From positions 1 to 64,000 of the forward strand of contig CADBQY010000029.1 of NCBI GenBank assembly GCA_902796885.1: 64,000 nucleotides of DNA. Direction: 5' to 3'. The notes below the pieces were generated by a model. It searched no databases. It saw nothing but the letters and a program-made list of their open reading frames with translations, and was not told where the DNA came from. This DNA is from an uncultured Planctomycetota bacterium (lineage in GTDB: Bacteria > Planctomycetota > Planctomycetia > Pirellulales > Thermoguttaceae). The translations under genes were made by a program, and so were the position numbers. The first letter of the stretch is position 1. Every line of letters starts with the position of its first letter. Shown piece after piece: positions 9,801 to 17,898 of this stretch.

Positions 9801-10049
9801 CGGGTTTTCGTTATGTCTCACTGGTTCTCTGAAAAAGGAGACAATAATTATCGTCACTACTGTGACATCAACGGTGACGGCGATATTTCGAACTCTGATC
9901 TTTCATACCTCATTTCAAATTGGCTTTCGGAAACAGGAGATGAAGGCCTGGTCTATCCTCGATCCCTCGCTGTCGATATTGTATTCGGTAGCTATGACTC
10001 GTCGGAACCGATCGAACAAGAGCCAGTATTCTTTGATTCAATTACATAA
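6825..10049 (+). CDS. Exported metzincin-like protease with beta-helix repeats and a C-terminal dockerin
   Basis: A 1074-residue protein; the ATG at 6825 has GAGGG just upstream. The N-terminus carries the planctomycete export-type motif LEPLENRFLL (29-38) after a basic stretch. Residues about 85-265 form a zinc protease domain with metzincin signature HETGHALGLNH (220-230) and a probable Met-turn, PIMGA (251-255). Residues about 425-880 are glycine/asparagine-rich repeats (GGAIYN, GGAVYN, SGAAIYN) typical of a right-handed parallel beta-helix. A fibronectin-III-like segment follows (about 890-980). The last domain has two calcium-binding dockerin type I repeats, each with DINGDGDIS. Family knowledge: dockerins bind cohesins or act as calcium-stabilised modules; no cohesin is visible here. 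The role is likely extracellular adhesion or proteolysis at a surface. Convergent with the rhamnosidase gene. Confidence 0.85.
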   Translation: MFGSVFMKVFRSHRPSFHKVKKIKRCLSLEPLENRFLLAVISGNVADINNSLLTSPAIPTTGEISSAVDVDIEKLNSNPNSIFSIYLDFDGHVTANTNWNTIYNGGADIVTPRFTLDGNVDKASFSVAEKTAIYEIWLRVSEDYIPFDVNVTTVEPPMDAFLNGRAQRVVIGGKYSDWFGSATGGISWVGTFTSKSDIPNFVFSESLNGNIKNIAEVVSHETGHALGLNHKGNSQISDQQEYFEGANGWAPIMGASYYQELTQWSKGEYVGANNTADELQIITTQNGFGYRDDDFADSFIDATLLNIANGMGNLSGLIEKNTDVDFFFFESDGSPLNFFIGGLTGVTNLDVLVTVYSEDLQPICVYNPSDSLYVEFTFAEEAGRYFLSVEGTGLETDWSGIYSDYGSLGAYVIQVGEPESLVVTTLDDSVANDGLLSLREAVLLASDRTSILFDDSLGNGTIFLTEGEILLNRRVIIDASLNGGMTIDAQENSRIFEVTGNATLKGLTLTRGGKVQSGAAIYNNNQLSLIDCVVTENVAIDNGNYLVGGGALFNAKGGVATLNGCMLIENIGNYGGAIYNAGTLSMTDTMLVDSTSWQRNGGAVYNEGCLTSNKTLFSNNNAFIAEGQVAGGGAVYNSDNGVAFFIKTQFKANSATFGGAIFNFGQCTVEDSVLDDNVAKYYRGGGIYNYADLTVINTVFRNNIAANPGNLMVGGGAIYNTKNSTAQISQSLFYGNTGYFGGAVVNAGSMFITASTLTKNNAAGVGGGAILNANTLSITNSILVDNTSAGSYPDIYPYQGETSGSFNVTSFVDWNIGTNNIQWNGLPLFENPDEDDFIPIFGSQAIDAGSNDLVVTTMDLAGSERIVNKIVDIGAFEYTHHGPIKLETPTIITGNNGIFVSYGANRHEITWSPSENASGYELAYSSDDNQWKTIRTNDTKAIVTSLSYGDNIVYRVRALGTESYADSEWSMSRTFNVCPMDINGDGDISGADRVFVMSHWFSEKGDNNYRHYCDINGDGDISNSDLSYLISNWLSETGDEGLVYPRSLAVDIVFGSYDSSEPIEQEPVFFDSIT

Positions 10050-10058
10050 AAAACGCAC

Positions 10059-10084
10059 AAGGGCCGTATCCTTCACGGCACCTT
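10059..10084 (-). terminator. Probable terminator of the rhamnosidase gene
   Basis: An imperfect hairpin, AAGG-GCCGT with ACGGC-(A)-CCTT around a 7-nt loop, lies between two convergent genes. On the minus strand a run of six T follows about 7 nt after the stem. Confidence 0.45.
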
Positions 10085-10113
10085 ACGCTTCTTGAATTTC
10101 TTTCGTATGTCAT

Positions 10114-13100
10114 TCACTTAACCGTAAAGACATATCGGCCGCTCCCAACGGAATAGCGCATCGCCTTCTTCCCCCCGACTTCAGCCTTTTTCGCCAAATT
10201 CCGAATCGATTCTGGAATCTGCTCGTCTGGGACTACCGTTTCACCTTCGTCATAAGGAACAAGCAGAACAGCGCGTGTATTCTCCGGAACCGAAGCCGTA
10301 AAAGTCAGTTCGCCAGATTCCGGATCGCGTTTCCAGCTCGAAATAACGATTCCATAAGGAGTATTGACGATCGCATGAAGGCGTGTCAGTGGTTCTGAGT
10401 CCGGAATGTCAAGATCGCTACGACGGCAGTTTGGCGCGATCAAAAATTCTCGAAATCCAGGAACCGATGGCTCGCACCCGGCCGAGGGATAGGGCGCTCC
10501 GTTAAATCGGATTCCCGCTAAATATTGGTAAAACCAGGCTGAAATGTCACCGAACATGATATGATTTCGCGAAGATCCGTCTCCCCAGTCTTCCCAGAGG
10601 GTCCCTGCCCCTCGTTCGATCCAGTCATAATAGCACGGCGCGGTCTTCTGCAAGACCATTCGAAGCGCCTTATCGGTTCCTCCGCCCTCGCTCAGAACGC
10701 GTAAAACATATTTCGCCCCCAAAATTCCACAGTCGAAATGATACCCCGTTTGAGTAACCCGATCGATGAGACGCTCATAAACAGCTGCTTTTTCACGTTC
10801 GGATAGAGCATCTACAAGACCTTGATGGATCGAACAAGACTGTGCCGTAATACTTCCATCGGAACAAATACCGGAGTCGCCGTCAATTTGAAGATTGCAA
10901 TAATCGGCCTGGATGCGTTTTGCCAATTCTTCATACTTCCGAGCTTCTTCTTCTTTGCCAAGAATTTTCGCCGTCTGTGAAACAATCTTAACATCTACAT
11001 AGTAGTATCCGCTCGAAGTCACCTGAACGGGAGGCATATTCTTAAACGCGCACCAGTCGCCTAATCCGTGAGACGCGAGATGATCATTATCTTCATGTCC
11101 GACAAGATAATCGACATAAAGCTTCATCGCATCATAGGAGTTTTCAAGGATCCGCTTGTCGCCTCGATAGACGTAAAGCTGCCATGGTATTAGAATAAGT
11201 GCTGAATCCCATGCGGGTCCATTCCCCCACGCATACCCCCAACCTCCGGTCGGAACAATTCCGGGAAGATTTCCGTCTGGACATTGTTCATCGCATAAAT
11301 CACGAATCCATTTTTCATAAGCCGCGGTATTCTCCCAATTATACATGGCTTGTTCGCAAGCTAATTGAGCATCTCCGGTCCAACCGTTCTTTTCACGATG
11401 AGGACAATCTGTAGGATACCCGTCGACAAAATTTGCTCGATACGATGAAAGAGTGGCTGTCTGAATTTGATTGATCAATTTGTTGTCGGTCATCAGATAT
11501 CCCGTTTCGGAAAACCCGTTCGAAATAACGCATGCGGTGAAATCTTCAGGTTCGGGTGCCGTTTCCAATCCCTTGACCTCAATAAACTGAAAACCGTTGT
11601 AAGTGAACCGTGGTTCGAAGATTTCGGAACATTTCCCTCCGGAGATATAGTAGTCGGTCTGGAACGCGCCGGTTTCCCCGACGAAATATCCCGGAGACCC
11701 CTTTAGGAAGTGCTGTTCAATACTTTGACGTTCAATTTCTCCATTTTTCATCCGTTCAGAATAACGGAGACGAACGACCTTTCCTTTGGGAAGATCGCTG
11801 AACCGCACGCGGCACCAGCCGGCAATATTGCGTCCGAGATCGACAATCCACGTGTTCGGCTCTTTCGACGGCGTCACGCAAATAGCGGGAAATTCCTGAA
11901 CGATCATCGTACCGGGAAAAAGAGAAGCGGAAAGAATCCCGCCCGGCGGATCTATCCGTTCGGCTTTTCCGAAATTTTTCTCTTCAAAACCGCCGTCAAC
12001 GATCTCGCCCTGCCTGATACAGTCGTAAACTACCGGGCTGGAAACAGTGTCCCAGCTTTCATCTGTTGCGACGACTTCACAAGATCCGTCGTCATAATGA
12101 AGGTTCAGCTGTGCCAAAAGTCTTGGATTCCCTCGCCATGGCGCGGCGTCAAAGTTCCAAGTCACAATCGAACGTACGTCGTACCATCCGTGTCCCAGTA
12201 AAACATTCAGAGTATGCGTTTCCCCATTGTCTTGCAACTTATCGGTAAGATCGTAGGCGGAATAGAGGACACGGCGGTCATAACGAGTCATCGCCGGATC
12301 AAGAAGACGATTTCCGATCTTTTGGCCGTCAATCGACGCTTCATACATGCCAAGTCCGCTGATAAAGAGGGTTGCGCGGGAAAGATGTTTCCCCATCGCG
12401 GTTTTGAATTCCTTTCGAAAAGCTGGTGAGGTCGACTCGCCGAAACGTCGAAGCTTTCCCCATGGCGCGTCGTCTGCTTCCCAGAGAACCTCGGCGTTGG
12501 GAAGTGACGCATCATCCGTCTCGGGCATTTCCCACCCTTTTTTCAGACTTGAATCCGATTTCCAGCTATTGTCAGTCATCAACTCAAAAATTTTCTTTCC
12601 GAGCGTTCCCCGACCGGGAGTCAAATCGTCAATCGGGTTAATTTCGAAAACAACAAGTTTTAGTAGAATGGCGGGGCGAGTACCGTTATCGGTCTGAATT
12701 TCCGAAGCGAGAACATTCTTTCCCGGCCGAAGAAATTCGGTCACATCGGTAACGCGCAACAGGTCGGGATTAAAAACCATCCCAAAAGACTGCGCGCACC
12801 AGTCGCCATTCATAAGAACGGAAAAAGTTTTGTTGCCGGCATAATACAAAATTGCACAATATCTTTTCGCATCAAGATCCTCCTGAGTAATCCCTAATTC
12901 AAATTCATGACGAACAGCGGATATCTTTCGGTCTGATTCGGAATCGCCGATCCACGAAGCCCCGTCAAGTGAGACTGGTTGCCGCAAAGATGCGGGTTGG
13001 GCAATCCATTCAGCCTTCCAGTCGTCTTGGGAAATGATTCCTGTAGTCCAAGAAGAGGTTGGACTACAACGGGAAATACTTCCATTCTGATCTTTAACCT

Positions 13101-13461
13101 GGACCTTCCAAAACACCTTCATGTCCGAAGAAAGTTTTTTTCCATCATAGGGGATCTGAATCGATTCGCTTGACTCAATCCAGCCGGAATCCCAAAGATC
13201 CGGAGTATCTTTGTCAAGCAAGTCCGAAGTCGATGCCACCGCGATCCGATATGCCGTCTGTTCGAAACCATAGCCGTCACGGGTGGCGCTGTTTTTCCAA
13301 CCTAACCGGGGATCCGGCATATCAATACCGATGGGATTGGAAAGCATTTCGACGGTCAGATCACGAGGGTAAATCGAAGCATCATCGGTCGCAAACGCCG
13401 AAAAAGCAAAGATTCCCGTATAAAGGAGAAGCAAGAAGCTGAAAAATCGAAGTCGGAACAT
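10114..13461 (-). CDS. Secreted alpha-L-rhamnosidase, GH78
   Basis: A 1115-residue exported enzyme. The ATG at 13461 is preferred over 13476 because GAGG lies 9 nt upstream of it and the signal peptide (FRLRFFSFLLLLYTGIFAFSAFA) starts directly. The order of segments matches GH78: an Ig-like N-terminal domain (LGWKN..YRIAVAS..LWDSGW), carbohydrate-binding beta-sandwiches with RATLFISGLGMYEASIDG (about 365-385), an (alpha/alpha)6 catalytic barrel, and a C-terminal beta-sandwich. The conserved catalytic-domain signature DCPHREKNGWTGD lies near residues 683-695, and WEDWGDGSSRNH follows further on. Length is usual for bacterial GH78. Family role: hydrolysis of terminal alpha-L-rhamnose from pectic or other plant and algal glycans. 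With the nearby GH5, GH32-like and esterase genes it suggests a polysaccharide-degrading lifestyle. Confidence 0.92.
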   Translation of the reverse strand: MFRLRFFSFLLLLYTGIFAFSAFATDDASIYPRDLTVEMLSNPIGIDMPDPRLGWKNSATRDGYGFEQTAYRIAVASTSDLLDKDTPDLWDSGWIESSESIQIPYDGKKLSSDMKVFWKVQVKDQNGSISRCSPTSSWTTGIISQDDWKAEWIAQPASLRQPVSLDGASWIGDSESDRKISAVRHEFELGITQEDLDAKRYCAILYYAGNKTFSVLMNGDWCAQSFGMVFNPDLLRVTDVTEFLRPGKNVLASEIQTDNGTRPAILLKLVVFEINPIDDLTPGRGTLGKKIFELMTDNSWKSDSSLKKGWEMPETDDASLPNAEVLWEADDAPWGKLRRFGESTSPAFRKEFKTAMGKHLSRATLFISGLGMYEASIDGQKIGNRLLDPAMTRYDRRVLYSAYDLTDKLQDNGETHTLNVLLGHGWYDVRSIVTWNFDAAPWRGNPRLLAQLNLHYDDGSCEVVATDESWDTVSSPVVYDCIRQGEIVDGGFEEKNFGKAERIDPPGGILSASLFPGTMIVQEFPAICVTPSKEPNTWIVDLGRNIAGWCRVRFSDLPKGKVVRLRYSERMKNGEIERQSIEQHFLKGSPGYFVGETGAFQTDYYISGGKCSEIFEPRFTYNGFQFIEVKGLETAPEPEDFTACVISNGFSETGYLMTDNKLINQIQTATLSSYRANFVDGYPTDCPHREKNGWTGDAQLACEQAMYNWENTAAYEKWIRDLCDEQCPDGNLPGIVPTGGWGYAWGNGPAWDSALILIPWQLYVYRGDKRILENSYDAMKLYVDYLVGHEDNDHLASHGLGDWCAFKNMPPVQVTSSGYYYVDVKIVSQTAKILGKEEEARKYEELAKRIQADYCNLQIDGDSGICSDGSITAQSCSIHQGLVDALSEREKAAVYERLIDRVTQTGYHFDCGILGAKYVLRVLSEGGGTDKALRMVLQKTAPCYYDWIERGAGTLWEDWGDGSSRNHIMFGDISAWFYQYLAGIRFNGAPYPSAGCEPSVPGFREFLIAPNCRRSDLDIPDSEPLTRLHAIVNTPYGIVISSWKRDPESGELTFTASVPENTRAVLLVPYDEGETVVPDEQIPESIRNLAKKAEVGGKKAMRYSVGSGRYVFTVK

Positions 13462-13529
13462 AATAAATAACCTCATATTTTATTGAAAACCGGCTTTCCA
13501 ATCGGGCCCTTCAACGGACTTGCCCCCTA

Positions 13530-13558
13530 ATTTTATCCGAACATTCATCAGAAAACAA
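13530..13558 (-). promoter_or_regulatory. Candidate promoter of the GH78 gene
   Basis: On the minus strand TTGTTT (13553-13558) and TAAAAT (13530-13535) are 17 bp apart, about 70 bp upstream of the start codon. Confidence 0.45.
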
Positions 13559-13607
13559 GATTTCACGATCAATTCACATCTCCTCTCTTCAAAAAATTGA
13601 TAGAAGC

Positions 13608-13635
13608 TTGACCTGAAAATGCTTTTTCTTATAGT
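13608..13635 (+). promoter_or_regulatory. Promoter of the double SGNH hydrolase gene
   Basis: TTGACC (13608-13613) and TATAGT (13630-13635) have a 16-bp spacer. Transcription would start near 13642, about 90 nt upstream of the ATG. Confidence 0.55.
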
Positions 13636-13730
13636 TAGGATGTCGAAAGATTGGGAAAGATTTCTCCCCTACGTTAAATAGAAGCGGAATTTTTCCTATC
13701 ATGTCAATGACCGCAACAGGAGACAGACCT

Positions 13731-15116
13731 ATGACCATCTATCGGATTCGATTCATTTTGATTCTCTTCTCACTGGGATTCACCTCGGTTCTTTTCTCCG
13801 ATGAAAACCCTGCGACAACTCCGGAACCGTTATCACACCCGCAATTCGACAAGATTTGTCAACGAATGGCGCAGGGGAATGTCGACCTTCTCTGGGTTGG
13901 CGATTCGATTGTTAACGGTTTTGCAAACGGGCCTGGCACGAAAATCTTTCATAGGCGCTACGATCACCGAAACGCGATGAGTATCGCGATCGGCGGACTC
14001 CGAACGGGCCATGTGCTTTGGGAACTCGATAACGCACCTGTTGATAAGATCAATCCCAAAATGGCTGTGGTCATGATCGGCACAAACAATGTCGGTCACG
14101 GAAAATCAACTCCGGCTCAAACCGCAGAAGGAATTGTTGCGATCATCAATCGCCTCAAAGATCTCTACCCGAACATGAAAATTCTCCTTCTGGAAGTTTT
14201 TCCTCGCGAGCCAAGCCCCGACGACGATCTGCGTCTGCAAGTCGAGGAAATCAATGCGCTGATTCGCCCTATTTATTCCGACAATAAAGTCGAAAATGTT
14301 AAAATTTACAGCATCAACGATCTCTTCCTAACCGACGAAGGCCATCTTCTCCCGGAAATCATGCATGATTACCTTCACCCGACCGAATTAGGTGACGATA
14401 TCTGGGGAAAAGCGGTTGAACCGTTTATCATCGAAGGTCTCGACGAAAAGCCAATGGAAGCTGTCGGAGAACAGGGAGGTGATGACTGGATGGCCCGTTT
14501 TAATGAAAAAAACGAACTACTCAAACAGAACGAGCGCGGTTATCAGATACTGATGCTCGGCGACTCGATCACTCACTACTGGGAAATCTCTGCCTTCGAC
14601 GAACAGGATGCGCTGACTCCTATTTGGAAGCGATATTATGAAGATCACGGTGCAATCAACCTTGGAATTGCCGGCGATCAAACACAAAATCTCGTATGGC
14701 GTGTCGAACATTATGATTTCTCGAATGTTCATCCGCGTCTCGCGATTATCCTGATCGGAGTCAATAACATTCCAACCGGACACCCCTTTGAATCAACGGC
14801 ATACGCCACGCGCCGGATTGTCAAGATCGTCCGTGAAAAATGTCCAGGAATCAAAGTGATCGTTCTAAAATGTCTTCCTTACCTCTATATGGGACGAATT
14901 GAGTACCAGATGATGGTCGATGACTACAACAAAATTCTCCCATATTATTTTAGGGATATCGAGAATGTCGAACTGATCGATATCGGTGATATGTATCGAG
15001 ATGAAGACAACCTGGTTAACACCGATTTCTTTCCCGACCGTGTTCACCCGAACCGAGACGGTTATCTCCTCTGGGGAGAACGACTCAAATCAAAAGTCTC
15101 GGAAATGTTGGAGTGA
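13731..15116 (+). CDS. Exported protein with two tandem SGNH/GDSL hydrolase domains
   Basis: A 461-residue protein; the ATG at 13731 is chosen because CAGGAGA precedes it at proper spacing and a signal peptide follows (IYRIRFILILFSLGFTSVLFS). Two homologous SGNH domains follow each other. Domain 1 has block I DLLWVGDSI (about 56-64), block III IGTNNVGHG and block V HDYLHPTELG. Domain 2 has ILMLGDSIT, IGVNNIPTGH and DRVHPNRDG. Each has a Ser in GDSI and a Gly-x-(T/V)-Asn-Asn block, so both may be active. Eukaryotic PAF-acetylhydrolase-like relatives cleave acetyl esters. Tandem copies in one chain may act on two acetyl positions of the same glycan, which is inference. Confidence 0.85.
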   Translation: MTIYRIRFILILFSLGFTSVLFSDENPATTPEPLSHPQFDKICQRMAQGNVDLLWVGDSIVNGFANGPGTKIFHRRYDHRNAMSIAIGGLRTGHVLWELDNAPVDKINPKMAVVMIGTNNVGHGKSTPAQTAEGIVAIINRLKDLYPNMKILLLEVFPREPSPDDDLRLQVEEINALIRPIYSDNKVENVKIYSINDLFLTDEGHLLPEIMHDYLHPTELGDDIWGKAVEPFIIEGLDEKPMEAVGEQGGDDWMARFNEKNELLKQNERGYQILMLGDSITHYWEISAFDEQDALTPIWKRYYEDHGAINLGIAGDQTQNLVWRVEHYDFSNVHPRLAIILIGVNNIPTGHPFESTAYATRRIVKIVREKCPGIKVIVLKCLPYLYMGRIEYQMMVDDYNKILPYYFRDIENVELIDIGDMYRDEDNLVNTDFFPDRVHPNRDGYLLWGERLKSKVSEMLE

Positions 15117-15145
15117 TTTTCTATTTTCAAGCCATCTTCAAAAAA

Positions 15146-15182
15146 GCGCGGAACAGGCAACACGACATTCCCTGTTCCGCGC
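15146..15182 (-). terminator. Terminator between convergent genes, best for the minus strand
   Basis: A perfect 11-bp stem (GCGCGGAACAG with CTGTTCCGCGC) and a 15-nt loop. On the minus strand a TTTTTT run follows directly, so it terminates the NamZ-fusion gene. It may also slow plus-strand transcripts. Confidence 0.75.
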
Positions 15183-15201
15183 CTTCGTTCAAATCGTTCG
15201 C

Positions 15202-17676
15202 TCAATCATAGATCAGGAAGATTTGTCGGTACGCCATAAAGCGTTCGAAATCGGCTTTCCAAGTCGATTCCATCTCATTGAGAGTCGCTCCTTCCTTGAT
15301 CATTTTCAGAATCTTTTTGTTCATCAGAAGATGATTTGCACCTCGATCGCTGATATGCCCAGGGTAGGTCGCAATCAGCTCGCGCATAAGAGCCAACCCC
15401 ATCTTGACCGGTTCGAAGGCATCCCGATCGGTAATCTCAAAGCGTATCCCGGAAATTTCGACATTTTCAAATGGTCGGGCCGTCGGCGTATACGTAATCG
15501 GTTCAAAACGGACACCTGTCAACGGTCTTTCGGGAGTCGTTTCCCCATGGTCGGCAACCAACGCATTCATCTTAGCTGCCAAATCAACACCATCGATCCA
15601 TGCGGCGCCCATTAATTCAAATGGAGTGTTAGTTCCCCGCCCTACTGAATAACCGGTTCCCTCGGCCAGACAAACTCCAGGGTAAAGAGTTGCCGCGGCA
15701 AGACTACGCATATTCGGTGAAGGGTTCACCCAAGGAAGTCCTGTTTCATCAAAATAGAGCTTCCGTTTCCAGTTAAGAACAGGAACAATCGTCAGATCCA
15801 GGTGAAGCTTCTGCTTGTCGTTAATCATCAACGCAATCTCGCCAACCGTCATTCCGTGTCGGACAGGGATCTGATCGAAATTGATAAACGACTCCTCGCC
15901 CGGATCGGCCAAAGGACCGGCAACGGCCTCTCCGCCAATCGGATTAACCCGATCCAGAACCACGAAGCCGAGTCCGTTATCAGCCGCAGCCTGCATCGCC
16001 ATCCCCATTGTTGAGATGTAAGTATAGAATCGAGCACCAATATCCTGAATATCGAAAACGAGGGTATCAATTCCTTCGAGCATTTCTGGGGTCGGACGGC
16101 GAATTTCGCCGTAAAGGCTGTAAACCGGCGCACCGGTGTCGGGATCATGCGTATCACCGATATTACCCTGGTCGAGTTTCCCCGCAATACCGTGTTCCGG
16201 GCTGAAAAGCGCAACGATATCAAGACCGGCCTTTTTCATCAAAAGTCCAGTCGGAACGCCTTCTCGGCTGATTCCGGTATGATTGGTTACGAGGCCAATA
16301 TGTTTCCCAGCCAGAAGTCGGAAATCGGTATATTGGAGGACATCAATTCCGTTGAGCGTGACATCACTCGGGCACTCTTTAGAATGAATTTTCGCAACAT
16401 GACTCATCGCATCAGATCGGCGGGCATCTAGGTCGATCGGATCGCGCAAAGCGTCAACGGCAATCGCGCCAATTTTGTCAGCGCGACGATTCATAGCGTT
16501 GTTACGATGCTTCGGATGGAGACGGTTACCAAGGACGATCACAAAAAGATCATTGTCGGGATCGATCCAGAATGTGGTTCCCGTGAACCCCGTATGACCG
16601 AATGCCGAAGGAGAATAGTTCCAAGACCTTGCGGCCGTACCGACGCTGCGTCGTTTTTCCCATCCGAGACCGTGAACACCGCCGACCACCTTCCAAGGGT
16701 ATGTCCATAAATGCCAGGTTTCAGGTGAAATAATTTGGACCTTTTCACCGTTTTCTTTGGTAAGAGTCCCATGTCCCAGCATCATTGATGCAAAGACCGC
16801 CAGATCGGGCGCGGTCGTAAAAAGCCCGGCATTCCCGCCATGTCCTCCGATAATCCATGCCTGTGGATCGTGAACCACACCCTTGATCCAACCACGATTC
16901 TTGTCATACTCCGTCGTCTCACAACGGTTATACCAATCTTCGGCAGCCGTTCTTTGAGAGAGAGACGCTTCGCCGACTTTATCTTTGGGTCTAAATCCGG
17001 AATCGAACATCCCAAGTGGCCGATAAATATTTTCTTCTGCAAAATCGCCCAGCTTTTTACCCGAAAAAAACTGAACCATTTTTCCTAATATGAGAAAGTT
17101 TTGACAGATATACCTATAAGACGTTCCCGTTGGAGTCAGAAGCGGCTCGGCCAGTACGCGATCCCAGATCGCGTCAACCGTGGGAACGTGATAGTTGAGA
17201 AACCAAACCGGATTAACCCCTGACATATGTTCCATGCAAAGGCGAAACGTGACATTTTCCTTACCGTTTTGAGCGAATTCGGGCACATAACGGCAGATCG
17301 GATCGTCAAGTGCGTATGCGCCGCGATCAAAAAGAACGGCCATCGAAGTTGCCGTCGCTACGCATTTGGTAATTGAGGCCATGTCAAAAACCGTGTCGAC
17401 CTCCATCGGCAACCGTTCCGGTTCCACTTGACGGTCGCCGAAAGCTTTCAGATAGGCGAGACCGTCTTTTCGGCCGATGGCAATCACCACTCCCGACGTC
17501 TCATCGCCGGACATCATCTCCTCAGCCACCGCATCGACCCACTCAGTCAGTCGGGGATCAAAGTTCAGTTCAGTAGGCTTTTTAATCGGCAGGGAATAAG
17601 GTTCACTTCCGACCGCTATCAAAACAAAGCCGAAGAAAAAAACCGGTAATGAAAACCGTAAAAATTTAATTAACAT
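15202..17676 (-). CDS. Secreted beta-lactamase-fold hydrolase fused to NamZ-type exo-N-acetylmuramidase (DUF1343, GH171)
   Basis: An 824-residue exported fusion; the ATG at 17676 has GAGG upstream, then a signal peptide (FLRFSLPVFFFGFVLIAVGS). Residues about 38-425 are a class C beta-lactamase-like serine hydrolase with SITK (Ser101, Lys104) and a later HTGFTGT motif. Residues about 443-824 match DUF1343/NamZ: GLVTNHTG, FSPEHGIAG, FDIQDIGARFYTYI, LDRVNPIGG, WVNPSPNM, EGTGYSVGRGT. In Bacillus subtilis NamZ (YbbC) lies beside NagZ and the beta-lactamase-fold amidase AmiE (YbbE) in the muropeptide-rescue cluster. The fusion therefore reads naturally as an AmiE-like amidase joined to NamZ, releasing MurNAc from peptidoglycan fragments outside the cytoplasm. 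The family assignments are firm; the joint pathway is inference. Confidence 0.88.
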   Translation of the reverse strand: MLIKFLRFSLPVFFFGFVLIAVGSEPYSLPIKKPTELNFDPRLTEWVDAVAEEMMSGDETSGVVIAIGRKDGLAYLKAFGDRQVEPERLPMEVDTVFDMASITKCVATATSMAVLFDRGAYALDDPICRYVPEFAQNGKENVTFRLCMEHMSGVNPVWFLNYHVPTVDAIWDRVLAEPLLTPTGTSYRYICQNFLILGKMVQFFSGKKLGDFAEENIYRPLGMFDSGFRPKDKVGEASLSQRTAAEDWYNRCETTEYDKNRGWIKGVVHDPQAWIIGGHGGNAGLFTTAPDLAVFASMMLGHGTLTKENGEKVQIISPETWHLWTYPWKVVGGVHGLGWEKRRSVGTAARSWNYSPSAFGHTGFTGTTFWIDPDNDLFVIVLGNRLHPKHRNNAMNRRADKIGAIAVDALRDPIDLDARRSDAMSHVAKIHSKECPSDVTLNGIDVLQYTDFRLLAGKHIGLVTNHTGISREGVPTGLLMKKAGLDIVALFSPEHGIAGKLDQGNIGDTHDPDTGAPVYSLYGEIRRPTPEMLEGIDTLVFDIQDIGARFYTYISTMGMAMQAAADNGLGFVVLDRVNPIGGEAVAGPLADPGEESFINFDQIPVRHGMTVGEIALMINDKQKLHLDLTIVPVLNWKRKLYFDETGLPWVNPSPNMRSLAAATLYPGVCLAEGTGYSVGRGTNTPFELMGAAWIDGVDLAAKMNALVADHGETTPERPLTGVRFEPITYTPTARPFENVEISGIRFEITDRDAFEPVKMGLALMRELIATYPGHISDRGANHLLMNKKILKMIKEGATLNEMESTWKADFERFMAYRQIFLIYD

Positions 17677-17816
17677 GGTTTATGACCTCATTCATTTTCA
17701 ATCACGGGCAATCGCCTCGGAATCTCGAAGCATATAAATGATGATTACACATAAGACCATCTTAATAAGAACGAACTCGCTTGTCCAGAGTTTTCGAAAA
17801 TCTCCTCGATAAACAC

Positions 17817-17845
17817 TTGAAATCGGAATAAAAAACGGATACAAT
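17817..17845 (+). promoter_or_regulatory. Promoter of the first Gfo/Idh/MocA gene
   Basis: TTGAAA (17817-17822) and TACAAT (17840-17845) with a 17-bp spacer, 54 bp upstream of the ATG at 17899. Confidence 0.6.
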
Positions 17846-17898
17846 TGCTAAAGAGATCACAGAAACATCAGCATTCCGTAAAATAAAAAGAGGTTCCC

